64,000 bases of DNA from Mesorhizobium sp. M2A.F.Ca.ET.046.03.2.1 (lineage in GTDB: Bacteria > Pseudomonadota > Alphaproteobacteria > Rhizobiales > Rhizobiaceae), in assembly GCF_003952425.1 (NCBI RefSeq), contig NZ_CP034449.1, positions 2,728,001-2,792,000 of the forward strand, in the 5' to 3' direction. Below the pieces are notes generated by a model that worked only from the letters and a program-made list of their open reading frames with translations, made no database searches and had not been told where the DNA came from. Within the stretch, counting starts at the first letter, position 1. Every line of letters starts with the position of its first letter. This document shows, one piece after another, positions 9,268 through 17,600 of this stretch. A program made the position numbers and the translations under genes.

Positions 9268-9543
9268 CTAATTGTCTCCGCCCAAAGCAAGCGCGTTGGC
9301 GCAAAATTGGGCGTGGTGCCCGCTCATCACCGGGTCGTTGCACGCCTTGGTCATCTTGACCCGGTCATGCTTCGGCATGGCAAACCAGGCCTTCTTGAAC
9401 CCAGTCATCGGTTTCATCGTCTTCATCGTGGCGTCCGTATAGAACGTCGGCAATGCGGCGAGGTCGCTGAACGGGTCGGCCGACGCGGGGCTCGCACCAA
9501 GACCGATTGCAAGCGCAGCCACACAGGCGAATTGTCTCTTCAT
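9268..9543 (-). CDS. Small exported protein of unknown function, paralog 2
   Basis: 91 residues with a signal peptide ending SPASA near residue 22. GAGACGGATGA precedes the ATG. It shares with the gene at 8799-9074 the pattern F-TD-MKTMK, an AW motif, A-PK, K-CND, MS, HAQFCA and ALG, at the same spacing, so the two arose by tandem duplication. The 193 bases between them are non-coding and may hold a separate promoter. Family and function are not recognised. Both cysteines are retained, which suggests a disulfide in the periplasm. Confidence 0.7.
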   Translation of the reverse strand: MKRQFACVAALAIGLGASPASADPFSDLAALPTFYTDATMKTMKPMTGFKKAWFAMPKHDRVKMTKACNDPVMSGHHAQFCANALALGGDN

Positions 9544-9746
9544 TCATCCGTCTCCTGTTCCAGGCCGCGGTTCTGGCAGCGGCTCATTACCCGGCCTGAT
9601 CGGGATGAAGAGTGCGGCGCGCGAAGTCCTGCAGCCAATGCAATCTGCCTATGGACTTCATGCCACCTTGGCATTTCGGCTGAACAAGAAGATGCGGCAG
9701 TCTCTCTCCAGTCGTCCTAGTGACGATCTTGGGAGGAGACCAAACC

Positions 9747-10568
9747 ATGCTTGCCCAGTCCCCGATGAGAACAAACCAGGCCGCCGTTTCGGTTGCGGAT
9801 CTTGGTGCGGAAGACCCGACGATCGACATCGTGCTGGCAAACGACGCGCATGGAGCTTTTGTCTGGGGCGTGCTCGATCGCCTGCTGGACGAGCCGCGCT
9901 GCAGCTTCAGCGGCGTGACCGCATCGGGCTTTGCAGCGATGGAGGCAGCAGTCTTTGCCTACGGCCTAAGCGTCGGCGGCAGGCGCGGTGCGCGGATGGC
10001 ACTCGCCAATTTCTGGCGGCGCGTCAGCCACGCCTCTGTCTTCGCCAATGACAGGACCAGCCTGCTTCGATCGGTCCTGGAACAGTCAATCGATATCGAG
10101 CAAATCCGCGTCGAACGCTGCCCGGTGAAACTTTGCGTCCAGGCCGTTAATGCCCGCACTGACGCCGTGAAGGTTTTCACCGGCAGTCAGCTTTCGATCG
10201 ACGCGATCGTCGCGGCGGCCACTATCCCCTTCCTCTCGCTGCCCGTCGAGATCGACGGCGACATCTATTGGGGTGACGGCGACGTCTTTCAGTCCCCGCC
10301 TGTCCTGGCAACTGAAGCTCGCCATCGCCTGATCGTCACCGGCAGACCTTCCGTCTTCACCGCACCGTGTCCGGATCGCAGCCCCGCCGCCGGTTGTTGC
10401 TTGACCAGATGCGCGCCCGTTCACACCATATTCGACGGCCGATACCGTGCCGGAGCCCCACTGCTTCTGCGGCCCTGGATCGACTGGGGCGAACTGACCG
10501 AGATGCGCGACAGGGGGCGGCTGCGTGCGGCGGACTGGCTTGCTACCGAGCCTTTCCGCGCTGATTAA
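9747..10568 (+). CDS. Degenerate patatin-like protein (catalytic motifs lost)
   Basis: 273 residues from the ATG at 9747, preceded by GGGAGGAG at 9731-9738; a GTG at 9720 is a weaker alternative. The fold signature is patatin: HGAFVWGVLDRLLDEP, MEAAVFAYG and the ATIPFLSLPVEIDGDIYWGD region. Each active-site motif is altered. The glycine-rich oxyanion loop reads ANDAHGAF, the GTSAG elbow reads ASGFA with Gly61 where Ser is expected, and the DGG motif reads GDG at 176-178. The frame is nevertheless open and has a good ribosome site. It is either a pseudo-enzyme or a gene in early decay. Confidence 0.72.
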   Translation: MLAQSPMRTNQAAVSVADLGAEDPTIDIVLANDAHGAFVWGVLDRLLDEPRCSFSGVTASGFAAMEAAVFAYGLSVGGRRGARMALANFWRRVSHASVFANDRTSLLRSVLEQSIDIEQIRVERCPVKLCVQAVNARTDAVKVFTGSQLSIDAIVAAATIPFLSLPVEIDGDIYWGDGDVFQSPPVLATEARHRLIVTGRPSVFTAPCPDRSPAAGCCLTRCAPVHTIFDGRYRAGAPLLLRPWIDWGELTEMRDRGRLRAADWLATEPFRAD

Positions 10569-10662
10569 GCCCCGGCCTCCAACTGCGAAAGACGATACAT
10601 CTAGGCGCCTCGCTCCCCGCCCTAGCCGCGCCTGCTTCGCATACTCCCGAATGCAGGTGCCA

Positions 10663-10693
10663 AGCCCTCCGGCTCCCCGCTGGAGGGCTTTTT
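10663..10693 (+). terminator. Rho-independent terminator after the patatin-like gene
   Basis: An AGCCCTCC arm at 10663-10670 pairs with GGAGGGCT at 10682-10689 over an 11-base loop and runs into TTTTT. It lies 95 bases after the stop at 10568 and 147 before the DUF2282 gene, so it separates the two transcripts. The rest of the 271-base gap shows nothing else recognisable. Confidence 0.75.
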
Positions 10694-10839
10694 CGCGCCA
10701 AGTTTCAGAACATAGTGGCAGCGTATCAATTCCATGCCGAGACAGCATTTCAGCTCGGCATCACGATCGGCGAGACTGATTTTGCAGACAGGCCTCAAGG
10801 CCGGTCTTTCTCTCGAAACGCCAACCAGGAGACAAGCCT

Positions 10840-11109
10840 GTGATCAATACCAAAACTCTCATCGGATCGGCCCTTGCTGCCGCCACTTCCCTTGCCGCGA
10901 CGGCGGCCTATAGCGGCCCGGCCGCCAAGCCCGGCTTCGCCTTCGAGAAATGCTACGGCGTGGTCAAGGCCGGCCAGAACGACTGCCAGACCGCGACGCA
11001 TTCCTGCGCCGGCACCGCGACCGCCGACAACCAGCCGGATTCCTGGCTCTACGTGCCCGCCGGCAGCTGCGCCAAGATCGCGGGCGGCAGCGATAAGCCG
11101 AAAGCCTGA
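10840..11109 (+). CDS. bufA1: DUF2282 bufferin-type precursor peptide (BufA1-like)
   Basis: 89 residues from a GTG at 10840 with AGGAGA just upstream. A signal peptide covers about residues 1-25. The core is short and has four cysteines: Cys38 (EKCYGV), Cys49 (NDCQ), Cys56 (HSCAG) and Cys77 (GSCAK), in the spacing typical of DUF2282. Family knowledge: DUF2282 proteins are precursors whose cysteines are modified by a DUF692 (MNIO) enzyme to copper-binding groups, exported to the periplasm and thought to buffer metal. The next two genes encode the MNIO enzyme and its partner, which makes the assignment firm. Confidence 0.88.
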   Translation: MINTKTLIGSALAAATSLAATAAYSGPAAKPGFAFEKCYGVVKAGQNDCQTATHSCAGTATADNQPDSWLYVPAGSCAKIAGGSDKPKA

Positions 11110-11151
11110 AAGATCCAGACTTCTTGCCAACCTCCAAAATGGAGCAGACCG

Positions 11152-12183
11152 ATGTCCCGTGCATTTCAGCCTCTCGCAATCCCCGCATCGGCGGGCATCG
11201 GTCTTCGCTCTCCTCACATCGGCGAAATGCTGACGCGGCGGCCTTCCGCCGGGTGGTTGGAGGTTCATGCCGAGAACTACATGGGAGACGGCGCGGGCGT
11301 CGAGGCGCTGGAAAAACTCCGCGAGATCTATCCCCTTTCGGTGCATGGAGTCGGCCTGTCGCTTGGTAGCGCACGAGGCTTGGACCGCGATCATCTGGAG
11401 CGACTGCGCATGGTCTGCGAGCGCTTCCAACCCGATCTGGTTTCCGAGCATCTCGCCTGGAGTGTTGCTGACGGCGCCTATCTCAACGATCTCTTGCCGC
11501 TGCGCTATGACGAAGAAGCTCTGGCGATCGTCGCGCGTAACGTCGAGACCGTCCAGGGAACGTTGAAGCGGCAGGTGCTGATCGAGAATCTGTCTGCCTA
11601 CGTCGCCTTTGCGGACTCCTCGATGAGCGAGGCCGAGTTTCTGGCCGAGCTCGTGGTGCGGACCGGCTGCGGTCTGCTGCTGGACGTCAACAATGTCCAG
11701 GTCTCGGCGCACAATCTGCAATACGACGCCAAGGCCTTCATCGATGCGCTGCCGGCGGAGGCGATCGGCGAGATCCACCTTGCTGGCCATGCGACGAACC
11801 ACGTCGGCGCCGACACTGTGCTCATCGACGACCACGGCTCGCGCGTGCCTCCCGTCGTATGGGCGCTCTATCAGCATGCTATAGACCGGCTTGGGCCGCG
11901 CCCAACCTTGATCGAGTGGGATACCGACGTTCCCATCCTCGACGTGCTGCTTGGCGAAGCCATGTGGGCCGACATGCTCACCGCTTCGCTCATGTTCAGC
12001 CGCAAGCAAGCCACGCGGCGCGAGCAAATGACCAAAACGCGAGCGACGCCGATCCTTTCTGTCCAAAGCGAAACGACGACCGGCATGCCCGTCCTTGCGG
12101 CGTTTGCCGCTGCAAGACGCGCCAGGCCGTGCATGTCCGCGGCGCTTGTCTCGATAGAGGAGGAATATCATGCTGCCGCTTGA
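11152..12183 (+). CDS. bufB: MNIO-family (DUF692) peptide-modifying oxidase, BufB-like
   Basis: 343 residues with GGAG at 11141-11144 before the ATG. It is a DUF692 TIM-barrel enzyme, a multinuclear non-haem iron oxidase. Visible ligand-type segments are HAENYM (39-44), SEHLAWS (98-104), ENL (145-147), LDVNN (177-181), HLAGH (209-213) and EWDTD (255-259). In bufferin systems it oxidises precursor cysteines with the help of the DUF2063 partner. It follows the precursor by 42 bases and overlaps the next gene by 14 bases. The tail after about residue 275 (some 68 residues) is longer than I expect for the family. Confidence 0.88.
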   Translation: MSRAFQPLAIPASAGIGLRSPHIGEMLTRRPSAGWLEVHAENYMGDGAGVEALEKLREIYPLSVHGVGLSLGSARGLDRDHLERLRMVCERFQPDLVSEHLAWSVADGAYLNDLLPLRYDEEALAIVARNVETVQGTLKRQVLIENLSAYVAFADSSMSEAEFLAELVVRTGCGLLLDVNNVQVSAHNLQYDAKAFIDALPAEAIGEIHLAGHATNHVGADTVLIDDHGSRVPPVVWALYQHAIDRLGPRPTLIEWDTDVPILDVLLGEAMWADMLTASLMFSRKQATRREQMTKTRATPILSVQSETTTGMPVLAAFAAARRARPCMSAALVSIEEEYHAAA

Positions 12184-12955
12184 ACACTTGCAGACCACCA
12201 TGGCGCGGTCGGTGCTGGCCTTGGAGCCGGTGGTCGGCGCAAATATACTGACCGCCGGCAAGGCAGATCCGTTGGCGCGCCTGCGGATTTACCAGAACAA
12301 CACGCGCAGTTCCCTCACCGCAGCGCTGATGGCGGTGTTTCCCGTGACCGTCCGCCTCGTCGATGAGCGCTTCTTCCGCTTCGCGGCGAGCGAATTCATT
12401 CGGCGGCATCCGCCAGTGGAGTCGCGGCTGGCACGTTATGGCGCCGGCTTCCCGCGCTTCCTGAAAACGATCGACACCCTGTCCGACATGCCTATCGTCG
12501 CCGAAACGGCGCGTCTCGAATGGGCCATAGCGGAGGCGCTCGACACAGCGTCGCTGCCGCCTCGCAGCCTCGCAGAATATGACAACACCGATCTTGGGCT
12601 GTCGCCGGATATCCAGCTCCAGCCCTCACTGCGGTTGATCGTCTCGCACTGGTCGATCCTGTCGGTGTGGATGGCGCATCAACAGGAAAAGGCGGTCGAC
12701 GAAGCCGTTACCTGGATAAGGCGCCCCGAGCGTGTGGCGTTGTGGCGATCGGGGAACTACGTGCGGCTTTTTCTGCTCGACCGCGCGAGCTTCGCCTTCT
12801 GGCATTCGCTGAAGCACGGCTTGGGCCTCGAGCATGCCACTGGCCGCGCCTTGGCGCTCGACCCGGCCTTCGACCTGGTTTCAGCCCTCGTGCGTCTGTT
12901 CCGCGACAGGCTCGTCACCGACGTGCGGGTCGCCTCGAATTCCCCCTCAAACTGA
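12170..12955 (+). CDS. bufC: DUF2063 partner protein, BufC-like
   Basis: 261 residues, with GGAGGAATATC before the ATG, which lies inside the end of the MNIO gene. The N-terminal half contains the DUF2063 pattern (RLRIYQNNTRSSLTAALMAV, then FPVTVRLVDERFFRFAASEF and RYGAGFPRFL). This domain binds the precursor and presents it to the MNIO enzyme; the database name putative DNA-binding domain is historical. The 14-base overlap with bufB is a strong sign of coupled translation and 1:1 assembly. Confidence 0.87.
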   Translation: MLPLEHLQTTMARSVLALEPVVGANILTAGKADPLARLRIYQNNTRSSLTAALMAVFPVTVRLVDERFFRFAASEFIRRHPPVESRLARYGAGFPRFLKTIDTLSDMPIVAETARLEWAIAEALDTASLPPRSLAEYDNTDLGLSPDIQLQPSLRLIVSHWSILSVWMAHQQEKAVDEAVTWIRRPERVALWRSGNYVRLFLLDRASFAFWHSLKHGLGLEHATGRALALDPAFDLVSALVRLFRDRLVTDVRVASNSPSN

Positions 12956-12966
12956 CGGAGACGGTC

Positions 12967-13443
12967 ATGACCGCAATATCGGAGCAATCCTCGTCCAACC
13001 CGGCCGGCTTTGTCCGCCTCTACAAGCGTATCATCAAGCTGCCCGAACACATTCCATTCTCGCTGGTCCAGCTCGCCGCCCGCGTGGCAGTGGCTCATGT
13101 CTTCTGGCAGTCGGCACAGAGCAAGCTGGCATCCTGGCCGGTGACGCTGCAGTTGTTCGCCAACGAATACAATCTGCCGTTCATCGACCCTTCGATCGCG
13201 GCGCCGCTTGCGACGACCGCCGAAATCACCGGCTCGGTGTTGATCTTCTTTGGACTATTCTCGCGCTTTGCGGCCGTGATGCTGCTCGGGGTCGTCTCTG
13301 TCATCCAGATCTTCGTCTATCCAGAAAACTGGGCGGAGCATCTGCTGTGGGCATCGTTGCTGCTTCTGGTCCTGACACGCGGCGCCGGCGTCTTCTCGCT
13401 CGACCATGTCGCCGAGCGAATCCTTTCGGCACCCAGAAAATAG
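12967..13443 (+). CDS. DoxX-family membrane protein
   Basis: 158 residues from the ATG at 12967, 11 bases after the DUF2063 gene. Four hydrophobic segments fit the DoxX fold, with the typical ARVAVAHVFWQSAQSKL, and an internal segment PLATTAEITGSVLIFFGLFSRFAA. DoxX proteins are common fourth members of bufferin-type operons and are linked to redox or thiol chemistry at the membrane, but their function there is not established. It completes the four-gene operon 10840-13443. Confidence 0.85.
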   Translation: MTAISEQSSSNPAGFVRLYKRIIKLPEHIPFSLVQLAARVAVAHVFWQSAQSKLASWPVTLQLFANEYNLPFIDPSIAAPLATTAEITGSVLIFFGLFSRFAAVMLLGVVSVIQIFVYPENWAEHLLWASLLLLVLTRGAGVFSLDHVAERILSAPRK

Positions 13444-13469
13444 GCATTCCGCCTAGCTGGAAACGCGCG

Positions 13470-13565
13470 GTGCGCATCTTCATCGTTCACGCTCACCCCG
13501 AGCCCAACAGCTTCAGGGCCCTGACCCGTGCGGCGAGTCCTCTCAGCGAGGCAGGCCGGATGGGT
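13470..13565 (+). pseudogene. NAD(P)H dehydrogenase (flavodoxin-like fold) remnant, N-terminus only
   Basis: From the GTG at 13470 the sequence reads VRIFIVHAHPEPNSFRALTR, the start of NAD(P)H:quinone oxidoreductases of the flavodoxin-like family. After about 30 residues the similarity stops and the frame runs into sequence antisense to the chloride-channel remnant. The end given is approximate. The start lies 27 bases after the DoxX stop. This is a truncated gene left by a deletion or rearrangement. Confidence 0.6.
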
Positions 13566-14195
13566 TCCCGGCAGCGCACACTTCACCACCTGCCGTTCTG
13601 CGGCGCCGGATCGCTTCGGCGACGAATACGCGGGACAGCGCGTGATACAGCGGTTCATTGGAAATCAGCCGCGCCGTGCCAAAGCCCAGCATCGACGCGC
13701 ACATCAGCGCGATGACATTGTCATGGTTGCCGGTCATTTCGAGGATGATGACGAAGGCGGTCATCGGCGCCTGCACCACGCCGGCGAAATAACCGGCCAT
13801 GCCGAGCAGCGCGGCGATGCCAGTGCGAGCGCCGAAAATGAGCCCCAGCGCGCTGCCAAGGCCCGCGCCGACAGCGAGTGACGGCGCGAAGATACCGCCC
13901 GGAATCCCGGATACCATCGACATTAGCCCGGCGGAGAACTTCTCGACGAAGAAGAACACCGGTAGAAGAAGAACACCGGTAGAGGCGTTCCTTCGACGGC
14001 TCCCCGCGCCTGCGCGTAGCCGGTGCCAAAGGTAAGGCCGCCCGATGCAAGGCCGATCCCCGCTACCGCCAGCCCGCAGATGCCCGCCACCGCCAGCGTG
14101 CGCCGTAGTGGCTGCAGCGCGTTCCAGCGTCGAATGCGCCGCATTATCTTGAGGGCCAATAGCGAGAACGACGCGCCAACACCGCCGCCGATGGC
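13543..14195 (-). pseudogene. ClC-family chloride channel, truncated and frameshifted
   Basis: On the minus strand two frames together encode the second half of a ClC channel: ...LAVAGICGLAVAGIGLASGG, then after a frame change FSAGLMSMVSGIPGGIFAPS, and AALLGMAGYFAGVVQAPMTA. The GGIFAPS and GMAGYFAGVVQAP motifs are ClC signatures. The frame change is caused by a perfect 17-bp tandem duplication at 13948-13983. The N-terminal half is absent: coding similarity ends near 14195, where a fragment of another gene begins on the opposite strand. Confidence 0.8.
13948..13983. repeat. 17-bp tandem duplication that breaks the ClC gene
   Basis: The segment beginning GAAGAACACCGGTAGA at 13951 recurs exactly 17 bases later at 13968, and identity extends a few bases leftward. 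Because 17 is not a multiple of three, the second copy shifts the ClC frame from LPVFFFYR to VFFFVEKFSAG. It looks like a recent replication-slippage lesion. Confidence 0.88.
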
Positions 14196-14359
14196 GTCAT
14201 GAGCATCGCCTGGATGCTGCTTTTGACGCTGGTCATCTTCATCGAGAAAGCTGCTGCCCCGTGGCCAGCGCTTCGAAGGTAGGCTGGGCGTTGCTCTGGT
14301 GGCCCTCGGAATTGCTGTGTCGCTTGGGGCGATCGATATGCCTTGGATTGGGGGCTAGA
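14190..14359 (+). pseudogene. DUF2182-like membrane protein remnant, C-terminus only
   Basis: The + strand reads DGVMSIAWMLLLTLVIFIEK and continues AAAPWPALRR to a stop at 14265-14267. In the next frame GRLGVALVALGIAVSLGAID then runs to a stop at 14357-14359. Joined by one frameshift, this matches the last two membrane segments of DUF2182 predicted metal-binding membrane proteins (GGVMNLxWM...EK...). The N-terminal part is missing. It abuts the ClC remnant head-on at about 14195. The following 180 bases to the cyclase gene hold nothing recognised. Confidence 0.55.
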
Positions 14360-14540
14360 GTTCTCTTCCTTCCCGGCAACCGCGACCGGCACATTGCATG
14401 GCGTGCGCGACCGTCCATGTCACGGTAAACGAGCAGGAGCACATGCACCCCTGCTGTTCCGGCAGCGATTTCAAGGGCAATCCATTCGCATCGCGCTGGT
14501 TTTTTAGTAGGCTGTCGCGAGACAAGGTTGAGGATCGGGC

Positions 14541-15986
14541 GTGACGGCAGTCGACGATCGTCTTCTCGAAAGCAAAATGACCAAGGTGGAGCAGGCGCGC
14601 GCCTGGAGCCCTCGCGTCATCTCGAAATTCGAGACGCTGATCAGGAGTGCCGACGACCACTCGCTTTATCGTGTCAATCCGCTGGCCTTTGCTCGCGACC
14701 GCGCAATCGCCGAGCCTGAAGCAATCGACCTCTTCCTTCACGCCGCCCGCTGTGGTTTGTTCGACATGAGCTGGGATGTGCTCTGTCCCCAGTCCGGCAT
14801 GGTGCTCGACAGTTTCGGCGCCCTTCGCACGCTCAAGACCCACTACGTCTGCGGCCTGTGCGACGTGTCGGGCGACACCGACCTCGACGACTTCATCGAG
14901 GTCACCTTCTCGATATCGCCAAAGCTGCGGCGCCTGCCGCACCACGATCCCGAGACGTTGCCTGTCGAGGATTTTCACTGGAAGCTCCACTTCGGACATG
15001 ACGGGCGGCTACCCGGGCAAGACGTTCGCTTTCTTGACGTTCTGCGCGGCTTCGTTCGGGGCATGACGTTTCTGCCGCCAGGCACCACCACAGTGGTCCG
15101 CGCCGACCTGGGACCAGGCGTCCTTGCGGGCGTCAACGTGCAGACGCAGGCCGCATTCGCTGTGCCGATATCGGGCGATCCGGTTTCGGCGCCGACGCTT
15201 CTGAAGATCGACTATGATGGCAAACGCTTCTTGCCGGCGTTACCAGCCGTGCCGGCTGGTCCGATTGTCATTGAGGTGGCGAACAGGGGGGCGGTGCGCG
15301 GTTCGTTGCTTGCCATCAACTGGCCGCCCGAGCTTGTCGCGCTGACCACCAAGCCGGCGCTCGAGTTCGACCCTTATGTCTCCGGCGGAGCGCTGCTTGC
15401 GCGGCAAACCTTCCGCCAGCTCTTCCGGTCCGAACGTGTCGATGAGAAGGAGGGGCTCGGCATCCGCCAGATCACCTTCCTGTTCACCGACCTCAAGGGT
15501 TCGACCGCCATGTATGAGCGCCTGGGTGACCTCAACGCCTATGCATTGGTTCGCGAGCATTTCGCTCTGGTCAACGCGGCGGTTCGGCAACATTCCGGAG
15601 CGGTGGTCAAGACGATTGGCGATGCGGTGATGGCTGTATTCTCACAGCCGTCGGATGCGATTTCGGCCGCACTCCACATCTTTGAAGAAATCGATCGTTT
15701 CAACAGCGACCATGACGGGCCGGGCATCATCCTCAAGATCGGCGCCCACTGTGGACCATCGATCGCCGTGACGCTCAACGACAACCTCGACTATTTCGGC
15801 CAGACCGTGAATGTCGCCGCGCGCGTGCAGTCCCTGGCGGAAGCCGGACAGATCTGCATTTCCGAGGCACTCCATTCCGCGCCCGGTGTCAGCGAGATGC
15901 TTGCCGGCCATCGTGTGGTGGCTTTCGACGCGCCTCTTCGAGGTGTGGAAGGCGATGCAACTGTCTATCGCATTATGCGGGGATAG
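14541..15986 (+). CDS. DUF5939 / class III adenylate-guanylate cyclase protein
   Basis: 481 residues from GTG 14541, with GAGGAT upstream. Residues 1 to about 295 form a DUF5939-type sensory region containing a cysteine pair CGLC (104-107). The C-terminal class III cyclase domain starts at ITFLFTDLKGST (311-322), with metal-binding Asp317 and a second Asp361 in GDAVMAVF (360-367). Both catalytic aspartates are retained, so it probably makes cAMP or cGMP in the cytoplasm. It stands alone between the gene remnants and a 420-base gene-free stretch. The input signal is unknown. Confidence 0.86.
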   Translation: MTAVDDRLLESKMTKVEQARAWSPRVISKFETLIRSADDHSLYRVNPLAFARDRAIAEPEAIDLFLHAARCGLFDMSWDVLCPQSGMVLDSFGALRTLKTHYVCGLCDVSGDTDLDDFIEVTFSISPKLRRLPHHDPETLPVEDFHWKLHFGHDGRLPGQDVRFLDVLRGFVRGMTFLPPGTTTVVRADLGPGVLAGVNVQTQAAFAVPISGDPVSAPTLLKIDYDGKRFLPALPAVPAGPIVIEVANRGAVRGSLLAINWPPELVALTTKPALEFDPYVSGGALLARQTFRQLFRSERVDEKEGLGIRQITFLFTDLKGSTAMYERLGDLNAYALVREHFALVNAAVRQHSGAVVKTIGDAVMAVFSQPSDAISAALHIFEEIDRFNSDHDGPGIILKIGAHCGPSIAVTLNDNLDYFGQTVNVAARVQSLAEAGQICISEALHSAPGVSEMLAGHRVVAFDAPLRGVEGDATVYRIMRG

Positions 15987-16408
15987 AAGCGACAGCGAGC
16001 CAACCCTTCGACCTGCCTGGAATCGGGAGCTCATGAGGTCCGTCTGGTGAGCGCAGTCAAGTTCGATTGCCCTCCGGCACCGCGTCTCGCGTGAGGAGAA
16101 TTGAGTCTGCGTCAGACCTCTGAAATCACATTCGGAAGCAGCGCAGCTGTTCAGCCGGCGTCGGTAGGGCATCGCAGAAGGCAGCCGGGACGATCGGAGA
16201 GTGCCGCGACCGGGCCGTTACCGTCGGGCCTGGGTCCGGAATGAGCTGCAAGCTGCCGTATCAGCCGTGCCCTCGGCCATGCCCGGTCTTCTGGTGGATC
16301 ACGCCGCATCCGATCTTCGAAAGGCCGTCGGAATCGCGTCGTCATATCGCTCAGCGCGGCTTGGCGAAGACCAGGAGGAGAGAGGAACCGCCCTCTCTCT
16401 TAACCTTC
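15987..16408. other. Gene-free stretch
   Basis: 422 bases between the cyclase and the quinone oxidoreductase gene. Short open frames occur on both strands but none has a recognisable product, a credible ribosome site or codon use like its neighbours. No hairpin with a T-tract was seen. It may contain debris of an older gene. Confidence 0.5.
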
Positions 16409-17326
16409 TTACGGACGAACGCGGATGACCGTCTTCCCGTTGCGTCGCCCGCTCGCGTTGAAGGTTGCAACGGCCTCGTCGAGAGCCGAAACTTTGCCGA
16501 TGTTAGTCTGCAGTCGTCCGTCCCGCACCCGCTGGACGATCTCCCTCAGTTGGGCGCGATCGGACTCAACAACGAAATCAACCGCCAGGCCGTCTGTGGG
16601 CCGCGCCTCGGCCGGGCCGACGACGGTCACCAGCGTTCCTCCGGTCCGGATCAGTGCTGCGGACTGCTTCTGAATATCACCGCCGATGACATCGAACACC
16701 AGATCGACGCCGCCGACGTCCTTCAGGGTATCGTTCCCTAGGTCGACGAATTCATTTGCACCGAAGTCGAGTGCCTTCTGGCGGTCGGCGGCGCGTCCGG
16801 TGCCGATGACATAGGCGCCGGCTTCCCGCGCAAGCTGCGTCACGACCGAACCGACGGCGCCGGCCGCGCCATGCGCCAGCACGCTCTGTCCTGCCTGAAG
16901 GCGGCCATGCTGAAACAGGCCCTGCCATGCGGTCAGCCCCGAGATCGGCAGACTCGCGCCCACAGCGAAGTCGACATCGCCGGGCAATGGCGCGAGATTG
17001 CGTGCTTCCATCGCGACGTATTCGGCAAGTGTGCCGTCGCGATGCCAGTCCGACAGGCCGAACACCCGCTGACCGATCGACAGCCCCGTGGTGCCGTAGC
17101 CCAGCGCGGTGACCACGCCAGCCAATTCATGCCCGAGGATCGACGGCGTCCGGTCACGGAAGGCCCGATCCGCCCAAGTCGAAGGCCACTCTAACTCAGT
17201 GTTGACGAATCCCGCCGCATGAACCTGAACGACGACATCGTTTATCGCTGGCTGTGGCTCGGGCCGCTCTGCCAGTGTCATGCCGGCGGTTCCCGCGGTC
17301 TGGTCCGTTACAACGATTGCTTTCAT
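16409..17326 (-). CDS. NADPH:quinone oxidoreductase-like MDR (zinc-independent)
   Basis: 305 residues from the ATG at 17326, chosen for the strong GAGGAG nine bases upstream; the frame is open 54 codons further but without a better site. GroES-like N-terminus with GHELAGVV, then the Rossmann motif GAAGAVGSVVTQLA and the family segment LVFDVIGGD. The structural zinc cysteines are absent, as in quinone-oxidoreductase-type medium-chain reductases. An AraC regulator lies upstream on the same strand, 275 bases away, and may control it. Confidence 0.83.
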   Translation of the reverse strand: MKAIVVTDQTAGTAGMTLAERPEPQPAINDVVVQVHAAGFVNTELEWPSTWADRAFRDRTPSILGHELAGVVTALGYGTTGLSIGQRVFGLSDWHRDGTLAEYVAMEARNLAPLPGDVDFAVGASLPISGLTAWQGLFQHGRLQAGQSVLAHGAAGAVGSVVTQLAREAGAYVIGTGRAADRQKALDFGANEFVDLGNDTLKDVGGVDLVFDVIGGDIQKQSAALIRTGGTLVTVVGPAEARPTDGLAVDFVVESDRAQLREIVQRVRDGRLQTNIGKVSALDEAVATFNASGRRNGKTVIRVRP

Positions 17327-17600
17327 GGGAATTGTCTCCTCAGTGATTTGTTGGTTCGAGGTAAGTTGCAGACGTGGAAGGTCTTCGCGACCTCTCGCGC
17401 AGTTGGCTATCGGTTCGGCGCCTTCCGCGCCCAACCGTGAGACAGGGTGATGGCAATACTGATACAGTTCATTGGATGGCTCCCTCATCGATGTTTATGG
17501 GAACCAATTTACGGGCGGGCCTGATAATTTCGAGACCCAATCAGCTCAATATGATGCGCGAAAGGATCAATTTAGCCTTTCGAGTGTCATACCGCGCGTC

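Noticed and set aside
15987..16408. Possible small gene in the gap after the cyclase
   Set aside because: Short frames on both strands overlap, none has a ribosome site or family resemblance, and codon use is unlike neighbouring genes.
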